Counted from the first letter of the stretch, positions 38,466 to 48,967 are shown. The stretch: 54,066 bases of DNA from Chloroflexota bacterium (GCA_014338005.1 QUBZ01000019.1:1-54066); one strand, 5' to 3'. The notes: generated from the letters alone by a model not told the origin. Numbers and translations: made by a program.

Positions 38466-39599
38466 ATGCGTACTCGATCCTTTTTACTGGCGTTAGGGCT
38501 GCTGGCGATGCTGGCGGCTGTTGTGCCGGTTGGCGCGCAGGGTACGAATCTGCTCCAGGACCCCAGCCTGGAGGGGGAGGTTTACAGCCGCGTAAGCGCC
38601 GACCCCAACGACCCGGCCACCACCTTCAACGCGCCGACTTACTGGTGGGGCGGGTTCATCCTGGGCGGTGACGCCCCCTGGAAAAACGTCCACCCGAACG
38701 GTTTTCCGCATACCGGCGGCATCAAACGTTCCGGCGGGCGTTCGTATCATATGTCGCGCGGCGGCGGCACGTTTACCGCCTGGCTGCTCCAGCAGGTGAG
38801 CGTCGCGCCCAATACCGACGTGCAGGGCGGCGCGTGGGCGCTCATCGAACATAACTCCGGGGGCAGCGTGGTGCGCGCCGGCATTGACCCCAACGGCGGC
38901 ACCGACCCCAACGGCCCCGGCGTGGTCTGGTCGGAGTGGGCCGGCGCGCTGTACCAGTGGAATCTGGTGCAGGTGACGACACGCGCCGGGACGACCGGCG
39001 TGGTGACGCTGTTTTTGTACGCCACGCAAAGCCAGCCTTCCAACCCCAACGGCGTTTACTGGGATGATGCCTTCCTGAACGGCACGCCCGGCGCGGGTTT
39101 ACCCATCGGCGGCCAGCCCGACCAGCCGTCCACGCGCATCGTCACCACCACCGAGCGCGTGAACGTGCGGAACGGCCCCGGCCTGAGCGCCGCGCGCATC
39201 GGCACGCTGCGCCCCGGCGATGCCTACACCCTCACCGGCGAGGCGGACGGCTGGTACCGCATTGATTTTAACGGGCAGGTCGGGTGGGTTTCCGCCATCT
39301 TCGTCACGGTTTCCGAAGGCCAGCCGACGGTGGCCGGCGGCGCGCCGCCCGCGCCGTCCGTGCCGAGCATCTCGTCGCTGCGGTTTCTGGTGGATTACAC
39401 GCTGCGGATGCGGGCTGCGCCGGATACAACTTCCGCCATCCTGGCGAGCATCCCGCACAATACGGTCGTGACGGCCACCGGGCGCAGCGCGGATGGCCTC
39501 TGGCTGCAAATTACCTACCAGGGGCAGACCGGCTGGATTGCGTCGCGGTATGGCCGCGCCCAGAGCGGCGACATTCTGGGGCTGCCGGTAGCTGGCTGA
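38466..39599 (+). CDS. Exported protein with two SH3b domains
   Basis: A 377-residue secreted protein. The signal peptide is MRTRSFLLALGLLAMLAAVV, with cleavage near PVGAQ. Residues ~25-215 are a beta-sandwich, carbohydrate-binding-like domain (NLLQDPSLEGEVYSR, GRSYHMSRGGGTFTAWLLQQ, YWDDAFLNG). Two bacterial SH3 domains follow: ERVNVRNGPGLSAARIGTLR (with WYRIDFNGQVGWV) and TLRMRAAPDTTSAILASI (with WLQITYQGQTGWI). SH3b domains bind cell-wall peptides or proteins. There is no catalytic motif, so it is likely a surface adhesion or wall-associated protein. Confidence 0.82.
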   Translation: MRTRSFLLALGLLAMLAAVVPVGAQGTNLLQDPSLEGEVYSRVSADPNDPATTFNAPTYWWGGFILGGDAPWKNVHPNGFPHTGGIKRSGGRSYHMSRGGGTFTAWLLQQVSVAPNTDVQGGAWALIEHNSGGSVVRAGIDPNGGTDPNGPGVVWSEWAGALYQWNLVQVTTRAGTTGVVTLFLYATQSQPSNPNGVYWDDAFLNGTPGAGLPIGGQPDQPSTRIVTTTERVNVRNGPGLSAARIGTLRPGDAYTLTGEADGWYRIDFNGQVGWVSAIFVTVSEGQPTVAGGAPPAPSVPSISSLRFLVDYTLRMRAAPDTTSAILASIPHNTVVTATGRSADGLWLQITYQGQTGWIASRYGRAQSGDILGLPVAG

Positions 39600-39643
39600 A
39601 GCGGGAACGCCGGAAGGCGTGGCGGCCCCGCCCTGCAACCTCC

Positions 39644-39666
39644 CCCCCTCTCCGATGGAGAGGGGG
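39644..39666. repeat. CCCCCTCTCC/GGAGAGGGGG palindrome
   Basis: Perfect 10-bp arms (39644-39653, 39657-39666) around a 3-nt loop, between convergent gene ends. Its arms resemble the hairpin inside the MITE at 36348-36374 and the C/G-rich blocks at 15201-15300. It may serve as a terminator without a T-tract. Confidence 0.6.
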
Positions 39667-39718
39667 AAACGAGCAAAGTGAATGGGGGTGAGGTCATTGA
39701 AAACCTTCAGACAGTGAC

Positions 39719-40597
39719 TTAACCAGCCGCCTGATACGCCTCAGGGATGAACTTCATCACCTGCTTGCGTTCGGCGTCGGTGGAGTTTTCCTGCATCGAC
39801 GCCGGCTCGGCGCACACGCGCACCGTATAGGCCGCCCCGTCCGTCTCGAAGCGCGCCGTCCATTCCTGGCCGTTCTGCCGAACGTTCGCCAGCCGCAGCG
39901 CGTCCAGGGCCGTCAGGCCGGTTTGCTGCCGCAGGTAAATTTCCGCCGACTGGGCGGCGGGTTCGATGGTGCAGCGCCCCCGGCAGCCCGCCGTATAAAA
40001 CTCGTCTTTTCGATAGGCCGCCACGATGGGCGCGGGGTCATCCACGCGGCCATAATACAGGCCGTGCGGCAGGCAGACCAGCGTCCCGGCGAAGCGGTGG
40101 CCGCCGATGTGCGAAACCTGCCAGGCGGACTCGCCGGCGGCCTGGCGCAGTTTACGGTACAGCGGCAGGCCGTACAGCGCGCAGCAGGCGTCGCGCTTGC
40201 CGTTGGTGCAGGCCAGGAACAGCCGCTCGTCGCTGCGATGGTTCTCGTAATCCGCCGCGCCGCCGGCCAGCGCCGGGATGTCCAGCGCCAGCAGGCTTTC
40301 GTAAGCGGCCAGTTCAAAACGGTACAGCCGCCCCGTCCGCGCCAGCGCCACGTAAAAAAGCCGCCGCTCGCCGCTGTTTTCCTGCCTGATGAACTGCAAA
40401 CGCGCGTTGGGGATCGCGTTCAGCCAGCCGGAGAGGCCGGTTTTGACCGCCTCCGGCAGATCGCTGTCCTCGAACGCCTTTGCGCCCCAGGGGGCCGGGT
40501 GTTCCAGCAGCAGCCACACGTCGGAGCGGGGGGCCGTGCCGGGCATATATTCCCCCATCTGTAAGGAGTCGTCGCAGCAAAGAGATTGAGTCGCCAT
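39719..40597 (-). CDS. Suc/Fer-like (thioredoxin-fold) protein
   Basis: A 292-residue protein with Suc/Fer-like features: ACTNGKRDACCALYGLPLYR carries three Cys (a C-x7-CC pattern), SHIGGHRFAGTLVCLPHGLY is the family's conserved HxGGHxFA block, and a Cys pair AGCRGRC lies downstream. Members have a thioredoxin-like [2Fe-2S] ferredoxin fold and unknown physiology. GGAGG lies upstream of the ATG at 40597. No signal peptide is seen. Confidence 0.82.
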   Translation of the reverse strand: MATQSLCCDDSLQMGEYMPGTAPRSDVWLLLEHPAPWGAKAFEDSDLPEAVKTGLSGWLNAIPNARLQFIRQENSGERRLFYVALARTGRLYRFELAAYESLLALDIPALAGGAADYENHRSDERLFLACTNGKRDACCALYGLPLYRKLRQAAGESAWQVSHIGGHRFAGTLVCLPHGLYYGRVDDPAPIVAAYRKDEFYTAGCRGRCTIEPAAQSAEIYLRQQTGLTALDALRLANVRQNGQEWTARFETDGAAYTVRVCAEPASMQENSTDAERKQVMKFIPEAYQAAG

Positions 40598-40659
40598 GTT
40601 TAAACCTCCACGTTGGGGAGATTGTAGCAGGCATCCCGGCGGGAGCGGTAATAAATTTT

Positions 40660-40815
40660 TTGGATTTTGGATGATGAACTGTATAATAAATTCACCGGCC
40701 AGAACGGGCCACCCGGCCCAACCATCCGATTGAAATGCGCGTGTGGATGAGCCGAGCCGGGCGTAAACCCTGGAGTAAAGCTGCTGCGAAGGCTGCCTGA
40801 CCTTCACTTCTCTAT
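40660..40815 (+). ncRNA. Candidate small RNA: promoter plus structured intergenic sequence
   Basis: TTGGAT (40660-40665) and TATAAT (40682-40687) with a 16-bp spacer point rightward into 125 bp with no open reading frame. The sequence has several possible stems (GGGCC/GGCCC near 40705, CATCC/GGATG near 40722-40755, GAAGG/CCTTC near 40790-40806). Both flanking genes are on the opposite strand, so a rightward promoter here has no protein target. No known RNA family is recognised. Confidence 0.25.
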
Positions 40816-40844
40816 ACGTGCGGCAGTGCCATTTTGTTCAATTT

Positions 40845-42236
40845 TTAAACCGCCGGTTCGACGGCTGCCGAAATGGCGGGCTGCGCGTCATGGTCGGGCA
40901 GGATGTTTTCGGCGTTTCGCACCGCCGGGGCGAGGTATCCGCCCAGCGCAACCAGCGTCGCCCCCAGCGCGCCCAACACCATAATCAGCGCCATACCCGC
41001 GCCCGGCCCAACCCCCACTATATCGCCGAACGTTCCGGCCAGCGCGCCGCCTTCCTGCATGGCCGGTTCCATCACCTGGTCGGCCAGCGGCCCGGCGATG
41101 AGCGCCGCCAGCGGGTTGACCAGCCAGGCGATCATGCGGCGGGCGGAAAACACCTTACCCTGAATGTCTGGCGGCACTTTGGCCTGCCAGATGGACTGGT
41201 TGGAGCTGTTGACGACCGGAACCAGGAAAGAGCCTACGAATGCGCCGATCACCCACACGGCCAGCCCGCGCCCGATGCCCAGCAGCAGCATCCCGCCCAT
41301 ACAGGAGAGAATCCAGCCCATTAAAACGCCATGCACGCGGCGTTTTGGCCCACCCCAGGCGGTCAGCGCCAGGCCGCCCAACACACCACCGATGCCGAAA
41401 ACCGACTGCACCAGGCCGAGCGTCTGTTCGCCGCTGCCGGTGCGCGCCAGGATCATCGGCGTGAGCAGGGTGAAACCGGCGGTGGTGAAAAAGTTGCCGC
41501 CCATAAATACCAACTGCAAACCAAGCAGGCTGCGCCGGGCGAGGATATATTGAAACCCGAAGGCCGCCTCTTTCAGCAGGCTGCCGCGCGCCTGTTCGCC
41601 GACTGCCGACCGCTCCGGCTGCGGGACATAGATGATGAGCAGTGCGCCAATGGCCGCAGCGAAGGTGATGATGTCCAGCATCAGGATGCCGCCGATACCG
41701 ATGCCGGGCAGCAGCGTGCTGCCGCCGATGACCACCCCGACGATCAACGCCGCCGCCAGGCTGGGAGCCAGGATGCCGGAGGCGCCTTCCGCCAGGCCGT
41801 AGAGCGCGTTGGCGCGGACGTACTGCTGCTTGGGAACCATCATGGCGATGGCGGCGGAGTAGGCCGGCCACTGGAAGGTCTGGAACGCGCCGGTGAACAC
41901 CGCCGCCACATACAGATGCCAGATTTCCAGGCTGCCGGCGTTGTACAGCAGGAAGATGATGATGGTCGCCACGCCCGCGCCCAGATCGCTGAGCATCATC
42001 ACCAGCTTACGATTCCAGCGGTCTACCAGCGCCCCGGCAACAGGGCTGAGCAGGATGAGCGGCACCAGGCCGAATACATGCACCAGCGCCAGCGCCGTCG
42101 CCTGGCCGGTTTTTTCCCACGCCCAGATGCTAAGCGCGAACTGGCTCATGGCTGTGCCGGTGAGCGACACGAACTGTCCGACGGCCACCAGGACAAAAGC
42201 GCGCATTCCGGTCAGGCGGTTCGAGGGGGTCGTCAT
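40845..42236 (-). CDS. MFS transporter (MFS_3/enterobactin-exporter-like)
   Basis: A ~463-residue permease with about 12 TM helices. It opens MTTPSNRLTGMRAFVLVAVG, and the loop 2-3 signature is GALVDRWNRKLVMMLSDLGA. The central loop is QPERSAVGEQARGSLLKE, and PPDIQGKVFSARRMIAWLVN in the second half is typical of MFS_3-type drug or siderophore exporters. It probably exports a small molecule by proton antiport. AGGA lies 9 nt upstream of the ATG at 42236. No biosynthetic partner is adjacent. Confidence 0.88.
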   Translation of the reverse strand: MTTPSNRLTGMRAFVLVAVGQFVSLTGTAMSQFALSIWAWEKTGQATALALVHVFGLVPLILLSPVAGALVDRWNRKLVMMLSDLGAGVATIIIFLLYNAGSLEIWHLYVAAVFTGAFQTFQWPAYSAAIAMMVPKQQYVRANALYGLAEGASGILAPSLAAALIVGVVIGGSTLLPGIGIGGILMLDIITFAAAIGALLIIYVPQPERSAVGEQARGSLLKEAAFGFQYILARRSLLGLQLVFMGGNFFTTAGFTLLTPMILARTGSGEQTLGLVQSVFGIGGVLGGLALTAWGGPKRRVHGVLMGWILSCMGGMLLLGIGRGLAVWVIGAFVGSFLVPVVNSSNQSIWQAKVPPDIQGKVFSARRMIAWLVNPLAALIAGPLADQVMEPAMQEGGALAGTFGDIVGVGPGAGMALIMVLGALGATLVALGGYLAPAVRNAENILPDHDAQPAISAAVEPAV

Positions 42237-42280
42237 AATCAAAATCCTTATGGCTTAAAATATATCCAAATGGACACACA

Positions 42281-42304
42281 GGGGCGGGTTGCTTGACCCG
42301 CCCC
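42281..42304. repeat. GGGGCGGGT palindrome, copy 3
   Basis: GGGGCGGGT (42281-42289) and ACCCGCCCC (42296-42304) around a 6-nt loop, in the 118-bp gap between tal-pgi and the MFS gene. Same family as 7864-7893 and 10700-10720. Confidence 0.65.
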
Positions 42305-42354
42305 TACACCATAATACGCCGGAAACGGCGCATTGTTCGATTTTTGCGACACGC

Positions 42355-45225
42355 TTATGAATTTTTGCCCTCGCCGGCCATCTCGACCGCTTTGAGCAGC
42401 ACATCCAGCCCGGCGGATATGTCCGCGTCCAGGTGCAGGCGGACGGCGCGGCGGCCTTTGTCGCGCAGGGCTTCCAGGTCGCCGGCGGCCTGGGCGGCGT
42501 GCAGCACGCCGAAGCTGTACGGCTGGCCGGGGACGGGCAGATCGTCGTCCGTTCCGGCGGTGAGGTGGATGAAAATGCCGCTGTCCGCCCCGCCTTTATG
42601 AAGCTGGCCGGTGCTGTGCAGGTAGCGCGGGCCGTAACCGACCGTCACGGCGCGGTGGGTGGCGCGGCGCAGGCGGCGGCGGATTTCTTCGAGACGGGCG
42701 TCGGTTTCCGGCGACGGCGGCAGGTAGGCCAGCAGCGCGAAATAGTCCCCGGCGCGGGCGGTTTTGAGCAGCGCCGCCAGCAGGCCGGCCAGGCTGTCGG
42801 GGTTGTAACCGTGCTGCGCGCACAGATCGCCCAACCGCTGGCGGATTTTATCGTCGGCGTACAATTCAACCGCGCCTTCAACGCGCGCCGGTTCGACCTG
42901 GGGCAGGCTGCCGTGTTCCTGGTAGAAGGCCAGCAGCCGCCCGGTGGCCTGCTTGCTTTCGGTCACGTTCGGCTCGTCGAACGGGTTGATGCCCAGCAGC
43001 TTTCCGGCGATGGCGGTGGCATATTCCCAACGGAAAAACTCGCCCGCCAGCGCGTAGCGGTCGGGCAGGTGATAGGTGACGCGCGGGTGGCCGGCCTCGC
43101 TCACGGCCTGCGCGGCGGCGTCCAGGCTTTCGTTGGCCGGGTCGTCGTCCACGCGCAGGTAAATCACCAGCGAGTCGGCGGCGTAATCCTCCGGCGCGTC
43201 GGTCCCGCCGACAACCGGCAGCAGCCCTTTACCTTCCTTGCCGGTGCTTTCGGCGATCAGCTGCTCAATCCAACTGCCGAACGTGCCGGTGGACGGGCTG
43301 CCCTGGATGAACACTTTGTCGCGCCCCTGCTGCCCCAACGCCGCCAGAATCGCGCCCAGCCACAGGCCGGGATGGTGGCGCGCCGGGATGGCCGGCCCGC
43401 AGGCGGTTTTCATGCGCTGCGCTTCCGCCCACAGGCGGTCGAGGTCGAGGCCCATCAGCGCCGCCGGGACGAGGCCGAAATAGCTGAGCGCGCTGTAGCG
43501 CCCGCCGATGTCCGCCGGGTTCACAAACAGGTCGCGGAAGTTCAGCCGGCGCGTTTCCGTCTCCAACTGCGAGCTGGGGTCGGTGATGGCGATGAACTGG
43601 CTACCGTTGCGCCCGGCGCGTTCGTAAAAATAGTTCTGGAAGGCGGCGGTTTCCACCGTCGTGCCGGACTTGCTGGCGACGATAAACAGGGTATAACGCA
43701 GGTCTACAGCCTGTTCAACGGCGCGGACGGCGGCGGGGTTGGTGCTGTCCAGCATCAAAAAGGCCGGGAAATCGGGCTGCTGGCCGAAGCTGCGGTACAG
43801 CACCTCCGGGGCCAGGCTGCTGCCGCCCATGCCCATCAGCACCACATGGCGGAACGAGCCGCCGCGCACGCTGGCTTGCAGCGCCTTCACTCGGTCGAGG
43901 TCTATGGTGCGGGTCACGTCCAGCCAGCCAAGCCGGTTTTCGATTTTGGCGATCACGTCGGCTTGGTCTTTCCACAGGCTGCCGTCGTGCGCCCACAGGC
44001 GCGCGTTGGCGCGGTCGGCTTCCAGGCTTTTAAGGGCAGCCTGCACCGCGTCGGCGTAGAGGCCGACCGCCACCTGCTGCCTGCGGATAACGCCGGCCCG
44101 CAGCACATCGCGTTTGGCGTCCACCTGGGCGATCAACTGCTCGAACGCTTCGGTGAAGGCGGCCACACCCTCCAGTTGAAGCTGGCGCGTCACGTCATCG
44201 AAATTGATGCCGACTTCGGCCAGCCGGTCTAAAATCTCCGGCGCGGCGTCCAGGTCGTCGGTCAGCGTTGGCGCCGCCGTGCCATGATCGCGGAAGGCTT
44301 TGAGCGTGGCCGGCGGGACGGTGTTCACCGTGTCCGCGCCGATCAAAGCATCCACGTAGAGGGTATCGGGATAGGCCGGGTTTTTGGTGCCGGTGGAGGC
44401 CCACAGCGGGCGCTGCACCCGCGCGCCGGCCTCGCGCAGCCGGGCGAACTCGTCGCCGTAGAAGAGGTTCAAAAACTGTTTATAGGCCAGTTTGGCGTTG
44501 GCGATGGCGGCCAGGCCAAGCAGCGAACGGCAGGCGGCGGCGCGGGACGGGTCATGCCCTTCGGCGGCGCGAATCCGGTCTTCCAGCAGGTGGTCTACCA
44601 GGGTATCTATGCGGCTGACGAAAAAGCTGGCGACCGACGCGATATGCCGGATGTCCTGCCCGGCGGCAAGGCGGCGTTCCAGGCCGCGCAGGTAAGCGCG
44701 CGCCACCTCGATATAGTTCTGGACGGCGAAAATCAGTGTCACATTCACGTTGATGCCCGCCGCGATAGCTTCTTCGATGGCCGGGATGCCGGCCGGGGTG
44801 GCCGGGATTTTAATCATCAGGTTGGGGCGGTTGACGGCGGCGAACAGCCGTTTGGCCTCGCTGATGGTGGTGGCGGTATCGTTGGCGATCAGCGGCGACA
44901 CCTCCAGGCTGACGTAACCATCCTGGCCGCCGGTGCGCTCGTACACCGGGCGGAACAGGTCGAGCGCGGTCTGGATGTCCTCAATCGCCAGCCGTTCGTA
45001 GATGTCGGCGGCGTCCAGGTCGAGCAGGTGCATGATGGCGGCGTCGTAAGCGTCGGAGTCGCCGATGGCCTTCTGGAAAATGGCCGGGTTGGAGGTGACG
45101 CCCAGGACGCCGTATTCGTCTATATACTGTTTCAGTTCGCCGCTGGTGAGCGCGTCGCGGTGGATGAAGTCGAACCAGATGCTCTGGCCGAACTGCTGCA
45201 CGTCAACAGGGGGGTTGGTGGTCAT
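42355..45225 (-). CDS. Bifunctional transaldolase/glucose-6-phosphate isomerase
   Basis: A 956-residue fusion of two central-metabolism enzymes. Residues ~5-370 are transaldolase: GVTSNPAIFQKAIGDSDAYD, VSLEVSPLIANDT, the Schiff-base Lys139 in NLMIKIPATPAG, and VNVTLIFAVQNY. Residues ~400-950 are phosphoglucose isomerase: VLMGMGGSSLAPEVLYRSFG, FIVASKSGTTVETAAFQNYF, FVNPADIGGRYSALSYFGLV, QGSPSTGTFGSWIEQLIAES. The fusion links sedoheptulose/fructose-6-phosphate interconversion with glucose-6-phosphate and is known in cyanobacteria and other bacteria. AAGGAG precedes the ATG. It lies 20 bp downstream of transketolase in one operon. Confidence 0.95.
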   Translation of the reverse strand: MTTNPPVDVQQFGQSIWFDFIHRDALTSGELKQYIDEYGVLGVTSNPAIFQKAIGDSDAYDAAIMHLLDLDAADIYERLAIEDIQTALDLFRPVYERTGGQDGYVSLEVSPLIANDTATTISEAKRLFAAVNRPNLMIKIPATPAGIPAIEEAIAAGINVNVTLIFAVQNYIEVARAYLRGLERRLAAGQDIRHIASVASFFVSRIDTLVDHLLEDRIRAAEGHDPSRAAACRSLLGLAAIANAKLAYKQFLNLFYGDEFARLREAGARVQRPLWASTGTKNPAYPDTLYVDALIGADTVNTVPPATLKAFRDHGTAAPTLTDDLDAAPEILDRLAEVGINFDDVTRQLQLEGVAAFTEAFEQLIAQVDAKRDVLRAGVIRRQQVAVGLYADAVQAALKSLEADRANARLWAHDGSLWKDQADVIAKIENRLGWLDVTRTIDLDRVKALQASVRGGSFRHVVLMGMGGSSLAPEVLYRSFGQQPDFPAFLMLDSTNPAAVRAVEQAVDLRYTLFIVASKSGTTVETAAFQNYFYERAGRNGSQFIAITDPSSQLETETRRLNFRDLFVNPADIGGRYSALSYFGLVPAALMGLDLDRLWAEAQRMKTACGPAIPARHHPGLWLGAILAALGQQGRDKVFIQGSPSTGTFGSWIEQLIAESTGKEGKGLLPVVGGTDAPEDYAADSLVIYLRVDDDPANESLDAAAQAVSEAGHPRVTYHLPDRYALAGEFFRWEYATAIAGKLLGINPFDEPNVTESKQATGRLLAFYQEHGSLPQVEPARVEGAVELYADDKIRQRLGDLCAQHGYNPDSLAGLLAALLKTARAGDYFALLAYLPPSPETDARLEEIRRRLRRATHRAVTVGYGPRYLHSTGQLHKGGADSGIFIHLTAGTDDDLPVPGQPYSFGVLHAAQAAGDLEALRDKGRRAVRLHLDADISAGLDVLLKAVEMAGEGKNS

Positions 45226-45245
45226 GGGTTGCTCCTTAAACTTTG

Positions 45246-47237
45246 TTAACCGGCCACCAGTTCCTTCGCGGCCTGGATGATGGCTTCTGCTGTGAGGCCA
45301 AATTCCTGGTAGAGGCGCTCGTAGGGCGCGCTGGCCCCAAAACGGTTGACGCCGATCATCACGCCCCGGCAGCCGACGTAACGTTCCCAACCCATCGTTA
45401 TGCCGGCCTCGATGCTGACGCGCGCGGTCACGTCCGGCGGCAGCACGCTGTCGCGGTATTCCTGGCTTTGCGCGTCGAACAGTTCCCAGGACGGCAGCGA
45501 TACCAGCCGGACGCGGAAACCTTCGGCGCTCAACCGGCGGTAGGCGTCGTGGGCGATGTGAACTTCGCTGCCGGTGGCGATCAGGATGACCTGCGGCTGG
45601 CCGTCGCAGTCCGCCAGCACGTAACCGCCCTTCGCCACTCCCTCGCGCACGTGGTCGCCGGTCAGCACCGGCAAATCCTGGCGGCAGAAGGCCATCGTCA
45701 CCGGGTGCGGCAGGGTCATGGCCGCGCGCCAGGCCGCCGCCGTCTCGTTGGCGTCCGCCGGTCGGAAAACCGTCAGCCCCGGAATGGCGCGCAGGGCGGC
45801 CACATGCTCGACCGGCTGGTGGGTTGGGCCGTCCTCGCCCAGGCCGATGCTGTCGTGGGTGAAAACGTAAACCGGCTGGATGTTCATCAGCGCGCCCAGG
45901 CGGATGGACGGGCGCATATAGTCGCTGAAGGTGAGGAAGGTGGCCGTATAGGGTTTGATAATGCCGCCGTGCAGCGCCAGGCCGTTGACGATAGCGCCCA
46001 TCGCGTGTTCGCGCACGCCGAAGCGCACGTTGCGGGCGGCGGGTTTGCCTTTGCCGGTGTCTTCCGCGCCCTTGATAAGCGTTTTGGTGCTGCTCGCCAG
46101 GTCGGCGTCGCCGCCGATCATGGTCGGGATATGTTTGGCGATGGCGTTCAGCACTTCGCCGGAAGCGCTGCGGGTGGCGATCTTTTTAGCATCGGTGAAA
46201 ACCGGGATGTCGGCGTCCCATCCATCGGGAAGCTGGCCGCTGAAGGCCAGGTCCCACGTTTGCGCCAGATCAGGATAGGCCGCCCGCCAAGCCTGGAAGC
46301 GCGTTTCCCACTCTTTTTCCAGCGCCGCGCCGCGTTCGATGGCCGTGCGGAAGTGTTCCAGCGCCTCGCCGGGGACGTAAAAATCTTCCTGCGGCCAGCC
46401 AAAAAACTCTTTTACCAGCTTCACTTCGTCCTTGCCCAGCGGCGCGCCGTGCGCTTTGCTGGTTCCCTGTTTGTTGGGGCTGCCGTAGCCGATGATGGTG
46501 CGGATGGAGATGATCGAAGGCGCGTCGGTGACGGCTTTCGCGCCCTCAATGGCCGCCAGGACGGCCTCCACGTCGTTGCCGTCCTCGACCTCCAGCGTAT
46601 GCCAGCCGTAAGCGCGGAAGCGCGCCAGCACATCCTCGGTGAAGGTCATGTCCGTTGCGCCGTCCAGCGTGATGCCGTTGTTATCCCACAGGTATATCAG
46701 CTTGCCCAGCCCCCAGACGCCGGCCAGCGAAGCGGCTTCGGCGCACACGCCTTCCATCAAGTCGCCGTCGCTGACCAGGGCGTAAGTGTAGTGGTCAACG
46801 ACCGTGTGGCCGGGACGGTTGAAGTAAGCCGCCAGGAACGTTTCCGCCAGCGCCATGCCGACCGCCGTCGCCGCGCCCTGGCCGAGCGGGCCGGTGGTGG
46901 TTTCGACGCCGGGCGTATCGCCGTATTCCGGGTGGCCGGGGGTGTGGCTGCCCCACTGGCGGAAGTTTTTTAACTGTTCCAGCGGCAGATCGTAGCCGGT
47001 GAGGTACAGCAGCGCGTACAGCAGCATCGAGCCATGCCCGCCGCTGAGGATAAAACGGTCGCGGTCGGCCCAGCGGGGATGGCGCGGGTTATACCGCAGG
47101 TGCTGAGTCCACAGGGCATAGGCCATCGGGGCAGCGCCCATCGGCAGGCCGGGGTGGCCGCTGTCGGCTTTCTGCACCGCGTCAACGGCGAGCATCCGAA
47201 TAGAGTTAATAGCCAGCGTTTGCAGGTTGGCGTCCAA
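45246..47237 (-). CDS. tkt: Transketolase
   Basis: A 663-residue thiamine-diphosphate enzyme of normal length. Characteristic parts are [20 protein letters not shown] near the N-terminus, [20 protein letters not shown], the TPP site [20 protein letters not shown] with [14 protein letters not shown], and [20 protein letters not shown] in the pyrimidine domain. It moves two-carbon units in the non-oxidative pentose phosphate pathway and pairs with the tal-pgi gene that follows. The start is TTG at 47237, with AGGAGA 8 nt upstream. Confidence 0.95.
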   Translation of the reverse strand: MDANLQTLAINSIRMLAVDAVQKADSGHPGLPMGAAPMAYALWTQHLRYNPRHPRWADRDRFILSGGHGSMLLYALLYLTGYDLPLEQLKNFRQWGSHTPGHPEYGDTPGVETTTGPLGQGAATAVGMALAETFLAAYFNRPGHTVVDHYTYALVSDGDLMEGVCAEAASLAGVWGLGKLIYLWDNNGITLDGATDMTFTEDVLARFRAYGWHTLEVEDGNDVEAVLAAIEGAKAVTDAPSIISIRTIIGYGSPNKQGTSKAHGAPLGKDEVKLVKEFFGWPQEDFYVPGEALEHFRTAIERGAALEKEWETRFQAWRAAYPDLAQTWDLAFSGQLPDGWDADIPVFTDAKKIATRSASGEVLNAIAKHIPTMIGGDADLASSTKTLIKGAEDTGKGKPAARNVRFGVREHAMGAIVNGLALHGGIIKPYTATFLTFSDYMRPSIRLGALMNIQPVYVFTHDSIGLGEDGPTHQPVEHVAALRAIPGLTVFRPADANETAAAWRAAMTLPHPVTMAFCRQDLPVLTGDHVREGVAKGGYVLADCDGQPQVILIATGSEVHIAHDAYRRLSAEGFRVRLVSLPSWELFDAQSQEYRDSVLPPDVTARVSIEAGITMGWERYVGCRGVMIGVNRFGASAPYERLYQEFGLTAEAIIQAAKELVAG

Positions 47238-47359
47238 CGTGGTTTCTCCTGTATCTTGTGCAGAGTGGTTCGCTGTTGGCGAAGCCGGAACGAAACGCCG
47301 CCTATTATAACATGCTTGCCGCCGGGTTCTTAATGGCCGGTGGCAAAAAAACAGGCGGC

Positions 47360-48967
47360 TCAGGGTTTGCCGTCGTCCCCCTTGTCCGGCTGGTCGGTAT
47401 CGGTTTTAACGCGAAACACGCCATCCTCGGCGCGGTTGGCCGTCAGCCGCGTAAGCTGTTCGCCGATGTCGAACACGCCGCGCCGGTTTTTTTTGCCCGG
47501 CGCGGGCGGCGTGGGCAGCGGCGGCGTGCCTTCCCGCGCCGGCACCTGCGGCACATAGCCGTATTTACTTTGCAAAAAGCGTCGGAGCTGCGCCTCGTTG
47601 GCTTCCGGCAGGTCGAGAACGTCGGCCTGCTGCGGCACGTTGAGGAGGGTGTCGCTGCCCTGGTCGAGCAGCAGCAGCCCGGCCAGCAGTTTAGGCGGCA
47701 CGCCCGCCAGCATCACCTGGTCAAGCAGCGCCTGGAGGCGCGCCATATCCGCCTGGGCTTTGGCGCGGGCGGCGATCATGCTGGTTTCGGCTTCCTGCAC
47801 CGTTTCGTGGATGATGGGCGTACACTGCACCGTTTCGGCTTTGACGGTGATGCCCAGGGTCGGGCGCGTCCAGTTCAGTTTGCCGGGCAGTTCGGCCCGG
47901 AAGGTGTTGATACTGCCGATGGTGAGCGCCGATTGCAGCGGAACTTCTACAAAAAACGGGCGGGCGATCCGGCGCACCGTGTTTTCCATCACCGTCCGCA
48001 AAACTGCTTCCAGCGCCTCGACCGAACGCCACTTTGGCAGGCTCAGCCGGAAGTCCGGTTTAAGGCGAATGGCCTCCGGGTCAAACACAAATGAAAATTC
48101 CAGCAGCATATTGACCGGGCTGCCCTCGCGGGTGATGATCTGCTCCAGCCGCATGGAAACGTTGACAGTGCGGGACTTGTCCCACAGCAGCCACACATCT
48201 TGCAGCGCCGATACGCGGCGGGGGCCGGGTGGCCGGTTTTCGGGTGCGTCCACCTGCTTGAACAGCTCTTGGACACCCTCGCGCCCGGCCTGCCCGCCCC
48301 TGTTCAGCAGTTCTTCGCGCATAAAGTCCGGCCCGCCGTAATCAAGGAAGTTGTCCAGCAGGTCGCCGGGCATCCCGGCATCCAGCAGTTTTTTAACCAG
48401 TTCTTTATCAACTTTCGGGCGCGGGCATTTCAGATATTCAATGTCCAGCCCTTTTTGCAGCAGGAAAATCTGCCCCGGTTTGATCTCGACGTGCCAGAAC
48501 GGGATAAACAGGCTGATGAAACCCAGGATGTAAATTGTCAGCGTGCCGCCGGCCCACATCAACCCAATCTGCGGAAACCAGGGCGGCAGTATCAGCATCA
48601 CGATCAGCCCGAAGGCGGCGAACAGCGCGGCGGTGGTGATCGCGCCCCACAGGGCGGTTTTGCCGCTGCCACCGTTCAGGATAAGCCAGATGCCCACGCA
48701 GACGACGATCAGGCCCAGGACGGTGAGCGCCAGCAGCGCCGGATGCAGCCGGGATGGCAGCAGGGCGAACAGCAGCATCCACACCGTCCAGCCCAGAATC
48801 CAGAAAAACAGCAGATAAGCCAGGATAGTCTTTCGATAACGCGAGTCCAGGGTATGCTGCCGGACGGCCTGTTTAATGCGCGCCAAAAAACGCGCGAAAC
48901 CGTGCGCCAGCGGTCGCCCGCGCGCCCGACCAATTTCCACGCCTGCCGCGTCAATCATCGTCGGCAT
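47360..48967 (-). CDS. Large membrane protein, divergent SPFH-like
   Basis: A 535-residue protein. The N-terminal part has four or more TM helices (~45-165: [59 protein letters not shown]). A soluble part then begins [15 protein letters not shown], like the start of an SPFH/band-7 domain, and continues with [20 protein letters not shown] and [20 protein letters not shown] before a helix ([20 protein letters not shown]) and a Pro-rich tail. The SPFH similarity is at motif level only. A GAGGG site lies 8 nt upstream of the ATG at 48967. Function unknown. Confidence 0.65.
   Translation of the reverse strand: MPTMIDAAGVEIGRARGRPLAHGFARFLARIKQAVRQHTLDSRYRKTILAYLLFFWILGWTVWMLLFALLPSRLHPALLALTVLGLIVVCVGIWLILNGGSGKTALWGAITTAALFAAFGLIVMLILPPWFPQIGLMWAGGTLTIYILGFISLFIPFWHVEIKPGQIFLLQKGLDIEYLKCPRPKVDKELVKKLLDAGMPGDLLDNFLDYGGPDFMREELLNRGGQAGREGVQELFKQVDAPENRPPGPRRVSALQDVWLLWDKSRTVNVSMRLEQIITREGSPVNMLLEFSFVFDPEAIRLKPDFRLSLPKWRSVEALEAVLRTVMENTVRRIARPFFVEVPLQSALTIGSINTFRAELPGKLNWTRPTLGITVKAETVQCTPIIHETVQEAETSMIAARAKAQADMARLQALLDQVMLAGVPPKLLAGLLLLDQGSDTLLNVPQQADVLDLPEANEAQLRRFLQSKYGYVPQVPAREGTPPLPTPPAPGKKNRRGVFDIGEQLTRLTANRAEDGVFRVKTDTDQPDKGDDGKP

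Noticed and set aside
40740..40815. Possible SRP (4.5S) RNA on the minus strand, because GGTCAGG and AGCAGC occur 10 nt apart
   Set aside because: The invariant GGAA-type tetraloop and the flanking helix are absent, so I keep only a generic small-RNA candidate.
42433..46973. Two long plus-strand open frames (about 600 and 580 codons) opposite tal-pgi and tkt
   Set aside because: Both are antisense to unmistakable metabolic enzymes and have low-complexity composition.
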